NCBI RefSeq assembly: GCF_001704635.1
Contig: NZ_MAXF01000098.1
Location: 1-54,175 of the forward strand
DNA length: 54,175 nt
DNA from: Streptomyces sparsogenes
GTDB lineage: Bacteria; Actinomycetota; Actinomycetes; Streptomycetales; Streptomycetaceae
Direction of reading: 5' to 3'
The notes under the pieces were generated by a model that was not told the origin of the DNA, did not search any database, and was given only the letters and a program-made list of their open reading frames with translations. A program made the position numbers and the translations under genes. This document shows, piece by piece, positions 24,604 to 33,605 of the stretch (position 1 is its first letter; each line of letters starts with the position of its first letter).

Positions 24604-26631
24604 GTGTCGCCTCACGAGGACCGGGACCTCTCTCCGTACACCGGATGGACCAGGGCGCACTGGACCACGCTCGCCGACCGGTTGCTCGCCGCCACCGGGC
24701 CGTACGCCTCCCCGGCCGGCGCCCGGATCGACCTGCCCGGCCCGGCCAGCCGAAGCGGCCCGGTCTCCGACGGACTCGAAGGCTTCGCCCGGACGTTCCT
24801 GATCGCCGGCTTCCGGGTCGCCGGAGAGCGGGGCGCGGACCCCGGAGGGCTGCTGGAGCGGTACGCCCGCGGCCTGGCCGCGGGCACCGACCCGCACTCG
24901 CCCGAGGCCTGGCCCCGCCCCGACCGGCTCGGCCAGGCCAAGGTCGAGGCCGCCTCCATCGCCCTGGTCCTCCAACTGACCAGGCCCTGGCTGTGGGACC
25001 GGCTGGACGACGGGGTGCGCGAGCGGACCGTCGCCTGGCTGGGGACCGTCGTCGGGCAGCCCTACCCGCCGATCAACTGGGTCTGGTTCCGGATCGTCGT
25101 CGAGTCGTTCCTCCGGGAGGCCGGCGGGCCCTGGTCGGCGGGCGACATCGAGGAGGACCTCGCCGTCCACGCCTCGCTGCGCCGCCCCGGCGGCTGGCTC
25201 AGCGATGGGCAGGAGCGGGCCTACGACCACTACACGGGCTGGGCGCTGCACCTGTACCCGCTGCTGTGGACCCACCTGTTCGACGTCACGGGCACGCTGT
25301 GCCCGCCGGCCCTCCGCGAGACCTGGGCCGCGGACCTCGCCCGCTACCTCGACGACGCGGTGCGGCTGGTCGGCGCCGACGGCTCGCCGCTGTTGCAAGG
25401 CCGCAGCCTCGCCTACCGCTTCGCCGCCGCGGCGCCCTTCTGGGTCGGCGCGGTCACCGGGGCGGGCGGGCAGCCGCCCGGGCTGGTGCGCCGGGCGGCC
25501 GGCGGCATCGTCCGGCACTTCACCGACCGCGGCGCCCCCGGCCGGGACGGGCTGCTGGGCCTCGGCTGGCACGCCGCCTGGCCGGCGATGCGGCAGTCCT
25601 ACTCCGGGCCGGGCTCCCCGTACTGGGCGGCCAAGGGGCTGCTCGGCCTGATGCTCCCGGCCGACCACCCGGTGTGGACGGAAGCGGAACTGCCGCTGCC
25701 GGTGGAGACCGGGGACGTGGAGCGGGTGATCGAGGCCCCCGGCTGGCTGCTCTCCGCGCGGCGCCGCGACGGCATCGCGATGGTGCTCAACCACGGCACC
25801 GACCACGCCCGCCCCGGCGACACCAGCGCCGACTCCCCGCTGTACGCGCGGCTCGGCTACTCGACCGCCACCGTCCCGCCACTGACCGCGGCCTCGGCGG
25901 CGGACCCGGTCGACAACGCGGTCGTCCTGCTCGACGGCGCCGGCCGGGCCAGCCACCGCAGCGGATTCGAGACCCTGTTCGCGCGCGAACTGCCCGGTGG
26001 GGTGCTCGCCGCAGGCTCCCGGGGGCCGGTGCGCTGGGTCGACACCACCGCCGACGACTCGCCCGACCATGGCTCCGGCCGGACCGGGCCGACGACACCC
26101 GGGCCGCGGGTCACCGTCGTCTCCGTGCTGCGCGCGGGGGTGGAGGTCCGGCTGGTCAGGGTGGATGCCCCGGCCTCCCGAGCGGCCTCGTCGGGGGTCT
26201 GCGTACGGGTGGGCGGCTGGCCGGTCGCCGCCGGCGCCCCGCCCGAGACGCGGACGGGCACCGGGCCTTCGGGACCGTACGCCGAAGCGGGCACCGCGTC
26301 CCCGCCTCCCGGCTGCCCGTCTTCCGGACCCCTGCGTTCCGCGCTGCGCGGTCTGCGGGGGCTGAGCCACGCCGGGGTCGCCCTCGGCAAGGACGACAGC
26401 CCGCTCGGCGCCCGGACCGCGATCCCATGGCTGGCCACGGACGGCGTGCCGTACGGCGAGGTGCTCGCCGCCGCGGTGGTCCTCGACCGTGGCGAAGCGG
26501 GTGACACCGACGGGCCGGGCGGCCCGGACCCGGCCCTCGCCGTGCACCCGACCCCCGACGGCGGTCATCGCGCCCGGCTGACCTGGCCGGACGGCCTCAC
26601 CGCCGAGGTCGAACTGCCCGTCGCGCGGTAG
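24604..26631 (+). CDS. DUF2264 domain protein
   Basis: 675 aa from GTG 24604, chosen for GGAGGA 4 nt upstream; an in-frame GTG at 24559 lacks a site. The N-terminal alpha-helical DUF2264 domain contains LSPYTGWTRAHW, INWVWFRIVVESFL, YDHYTGWALHLYPLLW and GRSLAYRFAAAAPFW. A beta-rich C-terminal half resembles the sandwich of polysaccharide lyases. The family is found in carbohydrate-use loci and is suspected to act on uronides; the reaction is unproven. No export signal. It pairs divergently with the heparinase-like gene. Confidence 0.88.
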   Translation: MSPHEDRDLSPYTGWTRAHWTTLADRLLAATGPYASPAGARIDLPGPASRSGPVSDGLEGFARTFLIAGFRVAGERGADPGGLLERYARGLAAGTDPHSPEAWPRPDRLGQAKVEAASIALVLQLTRPWLWDRLDDGVRERTVAWLGTVVGQPYPPINWVWFRIVVESFLREAGGPWSAGDIEEDLAVHASLRRPGGWLSDGQERAYDHYTGWALHLYPLLWTHLFDVTGTLCPPALRETWAADLARYLDDAVRLVGADGSPLLQGRSLAYRFAAAAPFWVGAVTGAGGQPPGLVRRAAGGIVRHFTDRGAPGRDGLLGLGWHAAWPAMRQSYSGPGSPYWAAKGLLGLMLPADHPVWTEAELPLPVETGDVERVIEAPGWLLSARRRDGIAMVLNHGTDHARPGDTSADSPLYARLGYSTATVPPLTAASAADPVDNAVVLLDGAGRASHRSGFETLFARELPGGVLAAGSRGPVRWVDTTADDSPDHGSGRTGPTTPGPRVTVVSVLRAGVEVRLVRVDAPASRAASSGVCVRVGGWPVAAGAPPETRTGTGPSGPYAEAGTASPPPGCPSSGPLRSALRGLRGLSHAGVALGKDDSPLGARTAIPWLATDGVPYGEVLAAAVVLDRGEAGDTDGPGGPDPALAVHPTPDGGHRARLTWPDGLTAEVELPVAR

Positions 26632-26641
26632 TCAGTGACTT

Positions 26642-26705
26642 TGTGGTGAGTATCGGACAGCGACACGCCGACGCCACGGCGTGTCGCTGTCCGATACTCA
26701 CCACA
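26642..26705. repeat. Long perfect palindromic element, copy 1
   Basis: Two 29-bp arms (26642-26670 and 26677-26705) are perfect inverse complements around a 6-nt loop. The arm begins TGTGGTGAGTATCGGACAGC and ends GACACGCCG. It fills the gap between two convergent genes: 10 nt after the DUF2264 stop and 4 nt from the regulator stop. It probably terminates transcription in both directions. A second copy lies at 38180-38247. Confidence 0.92.
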
Positions 26706-26709
26706 GACC

Positions 26710-27813
26710 TCAGACGGCCGAGGCCCGCTTGACCGAGGAGTCGCGGAGGACGAGCTCCGGCAGGATGAGGACGCGCTGGGCCGGGCGGCGCCTGCCCTCC
26801 ATGAGCCGGGACACCATCATCTCCACCGCGACCCGCCCGACCCGGGCCTTGGGCGGGCGGACGGCCGTCATCGCCGGCTCCGCCAGATGCGCGACCTCGT
26901 CGTCGTAGCTGACCAGCGCGATGTCGTCCGGGATCGCGACCCCCCGCTCGGTGAGGTACTGGGCGACGGACATCGCGTCGGGGTCGCTGTGCACGATCAG
27001 CGCGGTGATCCGGGACCTGCGGCACCGGTTGAGGATGCCCTCGATGATCTGCCGGTGGCCCGGCACGTCGAGGGCCACGCCCTCGCGGACCATGAAGCCG
27101 CTGGGCAGGCCGAGTTCCGCGCACGCCTTCAGCCAGCCCTGGGCGAGGTGGGCCGAGGTCGGGCTGCCCTTGGACAGCACCAGCCCGATCCGGCGGTGGC
27201 CGTGCTCGTGGAGATGGCGTACCGCGATCTCCAGGCCGAGCGCATGGTCGCTGCGCACCCATTCGAGCTGGCGCGGGGTCGGCGTCCAGGGTGCGCTCTG
27301 CCGCTCGACCAGGATGGTCGGCACCGGCAGCGCGCCGATCCAGTCGATCATCTCGTCGGCGCCCTCGCCGTCGAGGTTGGGCGCCAGCAGCAGCCCCTGC
27401 ACCTGCCCCGCCTCGATCAGCCGGCTGATCTGGCGGCGGTCCTCGTCCTGGTCGTACGTCGAGCCGCGGAGCTGTATGTGGACCCCGAGCTGGGCGGCCG
27501 CCGTGCGCGCCCCGCTGACGATCGACGGCCAGTAGAAGTCCAGGGAGGGCACGACCATGCCGATCGTGAAGGGGGTCGCCGCGGGGCGGGGGCGGCGCGC
27601 CGGGGCGGGGTCGAGGTCGATCGGCAGGGTGGCACCGCCGTGGACCTTGGTGAGCAGGCCGCGGGCGGCCAGGGCGGTGATGTCGCGCCGTACGGTCAGC
27701 TCGCTGACCTCCAGCAGCCGGGCCAGCTCCCGGACCCGCACGGTGCCGTGGCGGCGCAATTCATCCATCAGACGTTCCCTGCGCTGAAGGGCGAACGGTC
27801 GGTCTGCGGTCAT
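26710..27813 (-). CDS. DeoR-type HTH fused to a LacI-type sugar-binding domain, transcriptional regulator
   Basis: 367 aa; ATG at 27813 (MTADRPFALQRRERL). The first 60 residues are a DeoR winged helix (RELARLLEVSELTVRRDI, then LLTKVHGGATL). From about 80 it has a periplasmic-binding-like sensor of the LacI/GalR kind (IGMVVPSLDFYWPSI, IPDDIALVSYDDE). DeoR proteins normally carry a sugar-phosphate-binding domain instead. It probably represses the surrounding uptake and lyase genes and is relieved by a sugar. It is divergent from the dehydrogenase-transporter operon. Confidence 0.9.
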   Translation of the reverse strand: MTADRPFALQRRERLMDELRRHGTVRVRELARLLEVSELTVRRDITALAARGLLTKVHGGATLPIDLDPAPARRPRPAATPFTIGMVVPSLDFYWPSIVSGARTAAAQLGVHIQLRGSTYDQDEDRRQISRLIEAGQVQGLLLAPNLDGEGADEMIDWIGALPVPTILVERQSAPWTPTPRQLEWVRSDHALGLEIAVRHLHEHGHRRIGLVLSKGSPTSAHLAQGWLKACAELGLPSGFMVREGVALDVPGHRQIIEGILNRCRRSRITALIVHSDPDAMSVAQYLTERGVAIPDDIALVSYDDEVAHLAEPAMTAVRPPKARVGRVAVEMMVSRLMEGRRRPAQRVLILPELVLRDSSVKRASAV

Positions 27814-27837
27814 CGGGCACCCTTTCGCGCGGCGGCC

Positions 27838-27925
27838 TGTTCGATCGTGAACGTTTTGATTCGTATGTGTTCGATCTCTAGCGGCTCTGTGCTGGTTACC
27901 ACTATCCCTGTTCCAACCTGTTCGA
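27838..27925. promoter_or_regulatory. TGTTCGA motifs between the regulator and the dehydrogenase operon
   Basis: TGTTCGA occurs at 27838, 27868 and 27919, and TGTTCCA at 27909. GTTCGACAAGAAC (27920-27932) is an imperfect palindrome. The same heptamer occurs at 24524-24530 in the heparinase/DUF2264 promoter. They are candidate operators for the DeoR/LacI-type regulator encoded alongside. Confidence 0.55.
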
Positions 27926-28019
27926 CAAGAACAAGCCAACACGTGCCAGCCAGGTGCCGACTGGCCGGCGTGCGCCGGCCACGGGACGTACGCCGGCCGA
28001 GGGAAGGACCCGACGCCCG

Positions 28020-29039
28020 ATGCAGACGAAGCCCCCCGCGCTGGTCGTGATGAGCAGGCAGAGCTTCGACGCGCACTTCGACCCCGCCCGGCTCGCCCGC
28101 CTGGCGGACATGGTGACCCTGGGCGACCCGGTCTGGACCGACGACCTCGACGACCCCGCCGCGAAGGCGCGCCTCGCGGAGGCGGAGGTCCTGCTCACGT
28201 CCTGGGGCGCGCCCAGGCTGACGCCGGAACGGCTCGCCGGGGCCCCCGCGCTCCGCGCGGTGCTGCACTGCGCCGGCAGCGTGCGGGGCCTGGTGGGGGA
28301 CGAGGTGTGGCGCCGAGGGATCCGGGTGGCCAGCGGGGCGGACGCCAACGCGATCCCCGTCGCCGAGTACACCCTCGCGGCCATCATCTTCGCCGGCAAG
28401 AAGGCCCCGTTCCTCGCCGCCGACGAGGAACGCGCCTACCAGGGCTGGGGGATGGTGACGGGGTACGGCGACCTGTCGAACTTCGGCCGCACCGTGGGGA
28501 TCGTCGGCTTCTCGCGCATCGGCCGCAAGGTCGTCGACCTGCTCAAGATCCTCGGAGACACCACCTGCCTGGTCGCGGACCCCTACGCGGACCGGGAGGA
28601 GGTCAAGCGGGCGGGCGCCACCCTGGTCCCGCTGGAGGAGCTGCTCCCGCGCGTGGACGTGCTGTCCCTGCACGCCCCCGAACTGCGGGAGACCCGGCAC
28701 CTGATCGGGGCCGACCAGCTCCGTCTCCTCCCCGACCACGCCACGGTGATCAACACCGCGCGGGGCAGCCTCATCGACTCCGAGGCGCTCGCCGCCGAGT
28801 GCGCCTCCGGACGCCTCTTCGCCATCCTCGACGTCACCGACCCCGAACCCCTGCCCGTCGACTCGCCGCTCCGGCACCAGGCCAGCGTGATGATCACCCC
28901 GCATATCGCGGGCTCGCTCGGCACGGAGATCGGGCGCCTCACCGACCACGCCCTGGACGAGCTGGCCCGGTGGACCGCGCGCCAAACCCTCCAGGACGAG
29001 ATCACGGCGGAGTCCCTGGCCCTCGGCCTCCGCGCCTGA
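28020..29039 (+). CDS. D-isomer-specific 2-hydroxyacid dehydrogenase family protein
   Basis: 339 aa from ATG 28020, with GGGAAGGA upstream. The NAD-binding domain has VGIVGFSRIGRKVVDLL, a variant of GxGxxG (GFSRIG). Catalytic residues lie in VINTARGSLIDSE (Arg), ILDVTDPEPL (Glu region) and VMITPHIAGS (His). The family reversibly reduces 2-keto acids or uses sugar-acid substrates. As first gene before the sugar importer it probably works in the catabolism of the imported compound. Assignment to the family is firm, substrate unknown. Confidence 0.92.
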   Translation: MQTKPPALVVMSRQSFDAHFDPARLARLADMVTLGDPVWTDDLDDPAAKARLAEAEVLLTSWGAPRLTPERLAGAPALRAVLHCAGSVRGLVGDEVWRRGIRVASGADANAIPVAEYTLAAIIFAGKKAPFLAADEERAYQGWGMVTGYGDLSNFGRTVGIVGFSRIGRKVVDLLKILGDTTCLVADPYADREEVKRAGATLVPLEELLPRVDVLSLHAPELRETRHLIGADQLRLLPDHATVINTARGSLIDSEALAAECASGRLFAILDVTDPEPLPVDSPLRHQASVMITPHIAGSLGTEIGRLTDHALDELARWTARQTLQDEITAESLALGLRA

Positions 29040-29162
29040 GCCGCCGACCCCCGCCCCACCCGCCGGCCCGCACCACCCCTCAGCCCCCCCGGCACCCCGC
29101 CTCGCGCCACACACCACCCACCACACACCCGCAGAAAACCCCGCAACCAAGGAGCCGCCGCC

Positions 29163-30437
29163 ATGAAATCCCTCGTCGGACGCCCCGTCAGAATGGTGAC
29201 CGCGGCCGTCGCGCTGTCCCTCCTCGCTGTCGGCTGCGGCAACGGCGGCGACAGCGGCAAGACCGCCGACGGCAAGACCATCGTCAAGGTCGCGGTGTGG
29301 GACTACGCGAAGACCCCCGAGTTCAAGGCGCTGATCGAGGGCTTCGAGGCGAAGAACCCGGACATCGACGTGCAGCCGGTCGACATCCTCGCCGCCGACT
29401 ACTCCAAGAAGGTCACCACCATGCTGGCCGGCGGTGACAACACCGACGTGCTGACCATGAAGAACGTCACCGACTACGCCCGTTACGGCACCCGCGGCCA
29501 GCTCCAGTCGCTCACCGCCGACGCCGACAAGCTCGACAAGGCCAAGTACTCCGGCCTCGACTCCTTCGACCTCAAGGGCGACTACTACGCCCTGCCGTAC
29601 CGGCAGGACTTCTGGGTGCTCTTCTACAACAAGGACCTCGTCAAGAAGAGCGACGCGGACCTGTCCAAGCTCACCTGGCCGGACTACGCGTCACTGGCCA
29701 AGGAGCTGACCACGGGCTCCGGCTCGTCCAAGGTCTACGGCACCTACCACCAGACCTGGCGCTCGGTGGTCCAGGCGACCGCCGCCGCGCAGACCGGCGG
29801 CGACCTGCTCAGCGGCGACTACGGGTTCTTCAAGAAGCAGTACGAGACGGCCGTGGACCTGCAGAAGGCCGGCGCCGCGATGCCGTTCTCCACGGCCAAG
29901 AGCCAGCAGGTCACCTACGACGCGATGTTCACCACCCGCAAGACCGCGATGGTGCCCATGGGCACCTGGCTCGCCGCCCGGCTGCTGCAGGCCAAGGCCG
30001 AGGGCAAGAACGATGTGAACTGGGGCATGGCGCCGCTGCCCCAGACCACCGCGAACGGCAAGGCGGTCACCTTCGGCTCGCCGACCGCGTTCGCCGTGAA
30101 CAAGAAGGCGCGGAACTCGGCCGCCGCCAAGAAGTTCGTGCTGTGGGCCTCCGGCCCGGAGGGCGCCGCCGCGATCGCCAAGGTCGGCGTCGTCCCCTCG
30201 TACACCGACGACGCGGTCCTGAAGACCTTCTTCGGCGTCAAGGGCATGCCCGCCGACGCGCTGTCGAAGAAGGCCATGACCCCGGACACGGTCAAGCTGG
30301 AGATGCCGGTCAGCCCGAAGTCCTCCGACATCGACCAGATCCTCACCGAGGAGCACGAGCTGGTGATGTCCGGCGAGAAGTCCATCGACAAGGGGATCTC
30401 CGAGATGGAGTCCCGGGTGAAGTCCGAAGTCGAATGA
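29163..30437 (+). CDS. Sugar ABC transporter substrate-binding lipoprotein
   Basis: 424 aa; ATG at 29163. The signal peptide ends in a lipobox, LLAVGC (Cys25), so it is lipid-anchored outside the membrane. It has the carbohydrate-uptake-1 solute-binding fold (SBP family 1): VKVAVWDYAKTPEFKALIEG, YALPYRQDFWVLFYNKD, and MVPMGTWLAARLL. Its stop overlaps the first permease start by ATGA. It captures the oligosaccharide; specificity cannot be read. Confidence 0.95.
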   Translation: MKSLVGRPVRMVTAAVALSLLAVGCGNGGDSGKTADGKTIVKVAVWDYAKTPEFKALIEGFEAKNPDIDVQPVDILAADYSKKVTTMLAGGDNTDVLTMKNVTDYARYGTRGQLQSLTADADKLDKAKYSGLDSFDLKGDYYALPYRQDFWVLFYNKDLVKKSDADLSKLTWPDYASLAKELTTGSGSSKVYGTYHQTWRSVVQATAAAQTGGDLLSGDYGFFKKQYETAVDLQKAGAAMPFSTAKSQQVTYDAMFTTRKTAMVPMGTWLAARLLQAKAEGKNDVNWGMAPLPQTTANGKAVTFGSPTAFAVNKKARNSAAAKKFVLWASGPEGAAAIAKVGVVPSYTDDAVLKTFFGVKGMPADALSKKAMTPDTVKLEMPVSPKSSDIDQILTEEHELVMSGEKSIDKGISEMESRVKSEVE

Positions 30438-31336
30438 CGAAGATCGACGGCGCTGCGGCGCTCAAGCGGCGACGGCGGCGGACCGCGCTGGTGGGCTGGA
30501 GCTTCATCCTGCCCAACCTGGTGGGGTTCGCCGCCCTGACCCTGGTCCCGGTGGGCGCCACACTGCTGCTGGCGTTCACCGACTGGAACTCGTACGACAC
30601 CCCGCACTGGATCGGTTTCGACAACTTCCAGCGCATGTGGGACAACGACAACTTCTGGACGGCCCTGTCGAACACCGCCTGGTACGCGGCCGGGCACATC
30701 CCACTCACCATGGCGGCCTCCCTCGGCCTCGCGGTGCTGCTCAACCAGAAGCTGCGCGGTGTCGCCTTCTTCCGCACGGCCTTCTTCTTTCCCTACATCA
30801 CCTCGCTGGTCGCGGTGGCCGTGGTGTGGAACATGCTGTTCAGCCCGGACGCCGGGCCGGTCAACCAGCTGCTGAGGGCCGTCGGGGTCGCCCACCCGCC
30901 GGGGTGGACCACCGACACCGACTGGGCGCTGCCGGCGGTGGTCATCACCAGCGTGTGGCGGGACATGGGCTACTACATGGTGCTGTACCTGGCCGGGCTC
31001 CAGGCCATCCCGGCGGAGCTGTACGAGGCCGCCCGCGTGGACGGCGCCGGCCCGTGGAAGCGGTTCTGGCACGTCACCGTGCCGTCCCTGCGGCCCACCA
31101 CCTTCTTCGTGCTGGTCATGCTGACCGTCTCCAGCTTCAAGGTCTTCGACCTGGTCCAGGTCATGACCGAGGGCGGCCCCGGCCGCTCCACGCTGGTGCT
31201 GTCCCAGCTCATCTTCCGGGAGGGCATCACCCAGGGCCGGTTCGGCTACTCCTCGGCGATCTCCCTGGTGCTGTTCCTGATCGTCCTGATCATCACCGTG
31301 ACCCAGTTCCGATTCCAGCGGAGGAGCGAGCGATGA
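30434..31336 (+). CDS. Sugar ABC transporter permease, MalF/UgpA type
   Basis: 300 aa; ATG at 30434 overlapping the binding-protein stop. Six membrane segments begin with VGWSFILPNLVGFAALTLVP. The ATPase-contact EAA loop is present: ELYEAARVDGAGPWKRFW followed by HVTVPSLRP. It is one of two permeases of a CUT1 importer. It is followed by the second permease with another ATGA overlap. Confidence 0.95.
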   Translation: MTKIDGAAALKRRRRRTALVGWSFILPNLVGFAALTLVPVGATLLLAFTDWNSYDTPHWIGFDNFQRMWDNDNFWTALSNTAWYAAGHIPLTMAASLGLAVLLNQKLRGVAFFRTAFFFPYITSLVAVAVVWNMLFSPDAGPVNQLLRAVGVAHPPGWTTDTDWALPAVVITSVWRDMGYYMVLYLAGLQAIPAELYEAARVDGAGPWKRFWHVTVPSLRPTTFFVLVMLTVSSFKVFDLVQVMTEGGPGRSTLVLSQLIFREGITQGRFGYSSAISLVLFLIVLIITVTQFRFQRRSER

Positions 31337-32259
31337 AGACGACCGTGCTGCGGGAGGACAGCACGACGGCCCGGCTGCCGCGGCAGCCGGCCCCCGCCGC
31401 CCCGGCCGGCCCCCGCCCCCACCGCCGGGGCCCGGCCGGGCCGGGGCGGATCGTCGGCCGCGCCCTGCTGTACATGGCGCTGACCGGGCTGGCGGCCGCG
31501 GTCCTGGTCCCGTTCGCCTGGATGCTGGTGTCCTCGCTGAAGGCGGACTCCGAGGTCTTCACGGTCCCGATCCAGTGGATCCCGAAGTCCTTCCGCTGGG
31601 AGAACTTCTCCGACATCTGGGACCAGATCCCGCTGTGGACCTACCTGGGGAACTCGCTGTTCCTCAGCGTCGTCATCACCGCGCTCCAGGTGCTGACCGG
31701 CAGTTTCGCGGCGTACGGCTTCGCCAAGGTCCGCTTCCCGGGGCGCGACGCGGTCTTCCTCGCCTACATCGCCACCATCGCGGTGCCGTGGCAGGCGTAC
31801 ATGGTGCCGCAGTACATCCTCATGCAGAAGCTGGGCCTGGTGAACACCCACCTCTCCCTGATCCTGCTCCAGGCGTTCGGCGCGTTCGGCGTCTTCCTGA
31901 TGCGCCAGTACTACCTGACCATCCCGGACGAGATCAGCGAGGCCGCGCGGCTGGACGGACTGACCGAGTACGGCATCTGGGCCCGGATCGTGCTGCCGCT
32001 GTCGAAGCCCGCGCTGGCCGGCCTCGCGCTGCTGACCTTCGTCAACACCTGGAACGACTACATGGGTCCGTTCATCTACCTGACGGACAACGACCTGTGG
32101 ACCGTGCAGCTCGGCCTGCGGTCGTTCGTCGGCATGTACAGCTCCCAGTACGCGATGATCATGACCGGCTCGGTGCTGTCCGTCCTGCCGATCCTGGTGG
32201 TCTTCCTGCTGGGCCAGCGGTACTTCGTCCAGGGCATCTCCACCAGCGGAATGAAGTGA
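31333..32259 (+). CDS. Sugar ABC transporter permease, MalG/UgpE type
   Basis: 308 aa; ATG at 31333 after GGAGG, overlapping the first permease. A Pro/Arg-rich cytoplasmic N-terminus (about 40 residues) precedes six membrane segments. The EAA loop reads ISEAARLDGLTEYGIWARIV followed by LPLSKP. No ATPase gene follows; in Streptomyces the shared ATPase MsiK usually serves such importers. Confidence 0.95.
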   Translation: MKTTVLREDSTTARLPRQPAPAAPAGPRPHRRGPAGPGRIVGRALLYMALTGLAAAVLVPFAWMLVSSLKADSEVFTVPIQWIPKSFRWENFSDIWDQIPLWTYLGNSLFLSVVITALQVLTGSFAAYGFAKVRFPGRDAVFLAYIATIAVPWQAYMVPQYILMQKLGLVNTHLSLILLQAFGAFGVFLMRQYYLTIPDEISEAARLDGLTEYGIWARIVLPLSKPALAGLALLTFVNTWNDYMGPFIYLTDNDLWTVQLGLRSFVGMYSSQYAMIMTGSVLSVLPILVVFLLGQRYFVQGISTSGMK

Positions 32260-32269
32260 GGTGACGGGA

Positions 32270-33010
32270 ATGAGCACACCGGCCACACCGATCAGACCAG
32301 TCACACCGGCCACAACGGGTATCCCGGCCGGCGCCCGCCGGCCCCGGCTGAACGTCGGCCATGAGTCATGGGACCTCATCTGGTCCCACGTCCACCGGGT
32401 GCTGGTGGTCAACCTCGGAGTGGCGGTGACCAACCTGCCGCTGCTGCTGGCCCTGGCCGCCGAGCACCGGCCCTGGCGGTACCCGGTCTTCTTCGGCCTG
32501 CTCTCCCTCGGCGCCGGCCCCTCGCTCGCCGCGGCCTTCGCCTACCTCCGCGCCGCCGCCGACGACGCGCGGGCCCCGGTGACCACCCTGTTCCGCAACT
32601 ACCGCCGCCTGTTCACCCGGGCGCTCCTGGCCTGGACCCCGTTCGCCCTGCTGGCCGCCGTGGCCACCACCGACCTGGCCACCCTCGGCACGACCGGCCC
32701 CGGCCCGGTGCTGGCCCCCCTGCTCATCGTGGTGACCCTGGTCGCCCTGAGCTCCGGCGTGGTCGCGATGGCCGCCCTGGCCGAAGACATCAGGCTCACC
32801 CGCCACACCCTGCTGGCCGCCTCCTACGCGTCGGTCCGCCGCTGGCCCCTCACCCTGCTCAACCTCGCCCTGCTGGGCGTCGCCCTGACCATCGTCAACC
32901 AGGCCCCGCTGCTGGGCCTGGCCGCGGTGCCCGGCTGCGTCCTGTTCGTCGTCTGGCGCGACTGCGGGGCCATACTGGAGGCGGTGGGGGTGGTGACGCG
33001 CGGTGCGTGA
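32270..33010 (+). CDS. YesL/DUF624-like membrane protein
   Basis: 246 aa from ATG 32270, with GAGGTG 6 nt upstream; GTG at 32261 is an alternative. About five or six membrane segments (VLVVNLGVAVTNLPLLLAL, LLAAVATTDLATLG and others). The layout matches the YesL/DUF624 family, found beside CUT1 importers and polysaccharide lyase genes, for instance in the Bacillus rhamnogalacturonan locus. Role unknown; possibly in transport assembly. It is last gene of the uptake operon. Confidence 0.85.
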   Translation: MSTPATPIRPVTPATTGIPAGARRPRLNVGHESWDLIWSHVHRVLVVNLGVAVTNLPLLLALAAEHRPWRYPVFFGLLSLGAGPSLAAAFAYLRAAADDARAPVTTLFRNYRRLFTRALLAWTPFALLAAVATTDLATLGTTGPGPVLAPLLIVVTLVALSSGVVAMAALAEDIRLTRHTLLAASYASVRRWPLTLLNLALLGVALTIVNQAPLLGLAAVPGCVLFVVWRDCGAILEAVGVVTRGA

Positions 33011-33064
33011 ACGATCAGCGCAACCCGGTGGAGCCCGGAGCGGCACTCAGGGAGACTGGCGCGC

Positions 33065-33448
33065 ATGGTTTCGGTGTTGCAGAACGTCGCGATTGACTGT
33101 GCGGATGCCTACGAGCTGGCCCGGTTCTGGAGCAGGGTGACCGGCCGTCCCCTTCATCCGGAGGACAAGCCGGGCGCCAGGGAGACCCAGGTGCTGCTGG
33201 CGGAGGGCCCGGCGCTGTACTTCAACCAGGTGCCCGAGGCCAAGACGACGAAGAACCGGCTCCATCTGTGTCTGCGCCCCGAGACCTCGCGTGAGCAGGA
33301 GGTGGAACGGCTGCTGGGGCTCGGTGCCACCTTTGTCGCCGATCACCGGAACCCCGATGGCTCCGGCTGGGCCGTCCTCGCCGACCCCGAAGGCAACGAA
33401 TTCTGCGTTCTCGGCGGCGAATCCGACCGGACCGCGGTGAATTCCTGA
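33065..33448 (+). CDS. VOC (glyoxalase-like) family protein
   Basis: 127 aa; ATG at 33065 with GGGAG upstream. It has a single glyoxalase/bleomycin-resistance fold: MVSVLQNVAIDCADAYELAR at the start, FNQVPEAKTTKNRLHLCLRP in the middle and VLADPEGNEFCVL at the end, with His and Glu as possible metal ligands. Such small actinobacterial proteins are numerous and mostly uncharacterised. It stands between the sugar cluster and the defence island. Confidence 0.9.
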   Translation: MVSVLQNVAIDCADAYELARFWSRVTGRPLHPEDKPGARETQVLLAEGPALYFNQVPEAKTTKNRLHLCLRPETSREQEVERLLGLGATFVADHRNPDGSGWAVLADPEGNEFCVLGGESDRTAVNS

Positions 33449-33605
33449 AGCCGCGAGTCCTGCTCCATCCCGCGAGCCCCCCGGCCGGAGGAGCCGCCGA
33501 CCGCCGGCTGAGCGCTCCGTCAGCACTCGATCACACCCGCCGCGAGGCCGCCCCGCGCCTCGGAACGGCGATGGGGGAAGCGAGGGGGCGACTTGGACGG
33601 CTCGG

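Noticed and set aside
29163..32259. Missing ABC ATPase treated as a gene loss
   Set aside because: CUT1 importers in Streptomyces commonly share one ATPase (MsiK) encoded elsewhere, so its absence here is normal.
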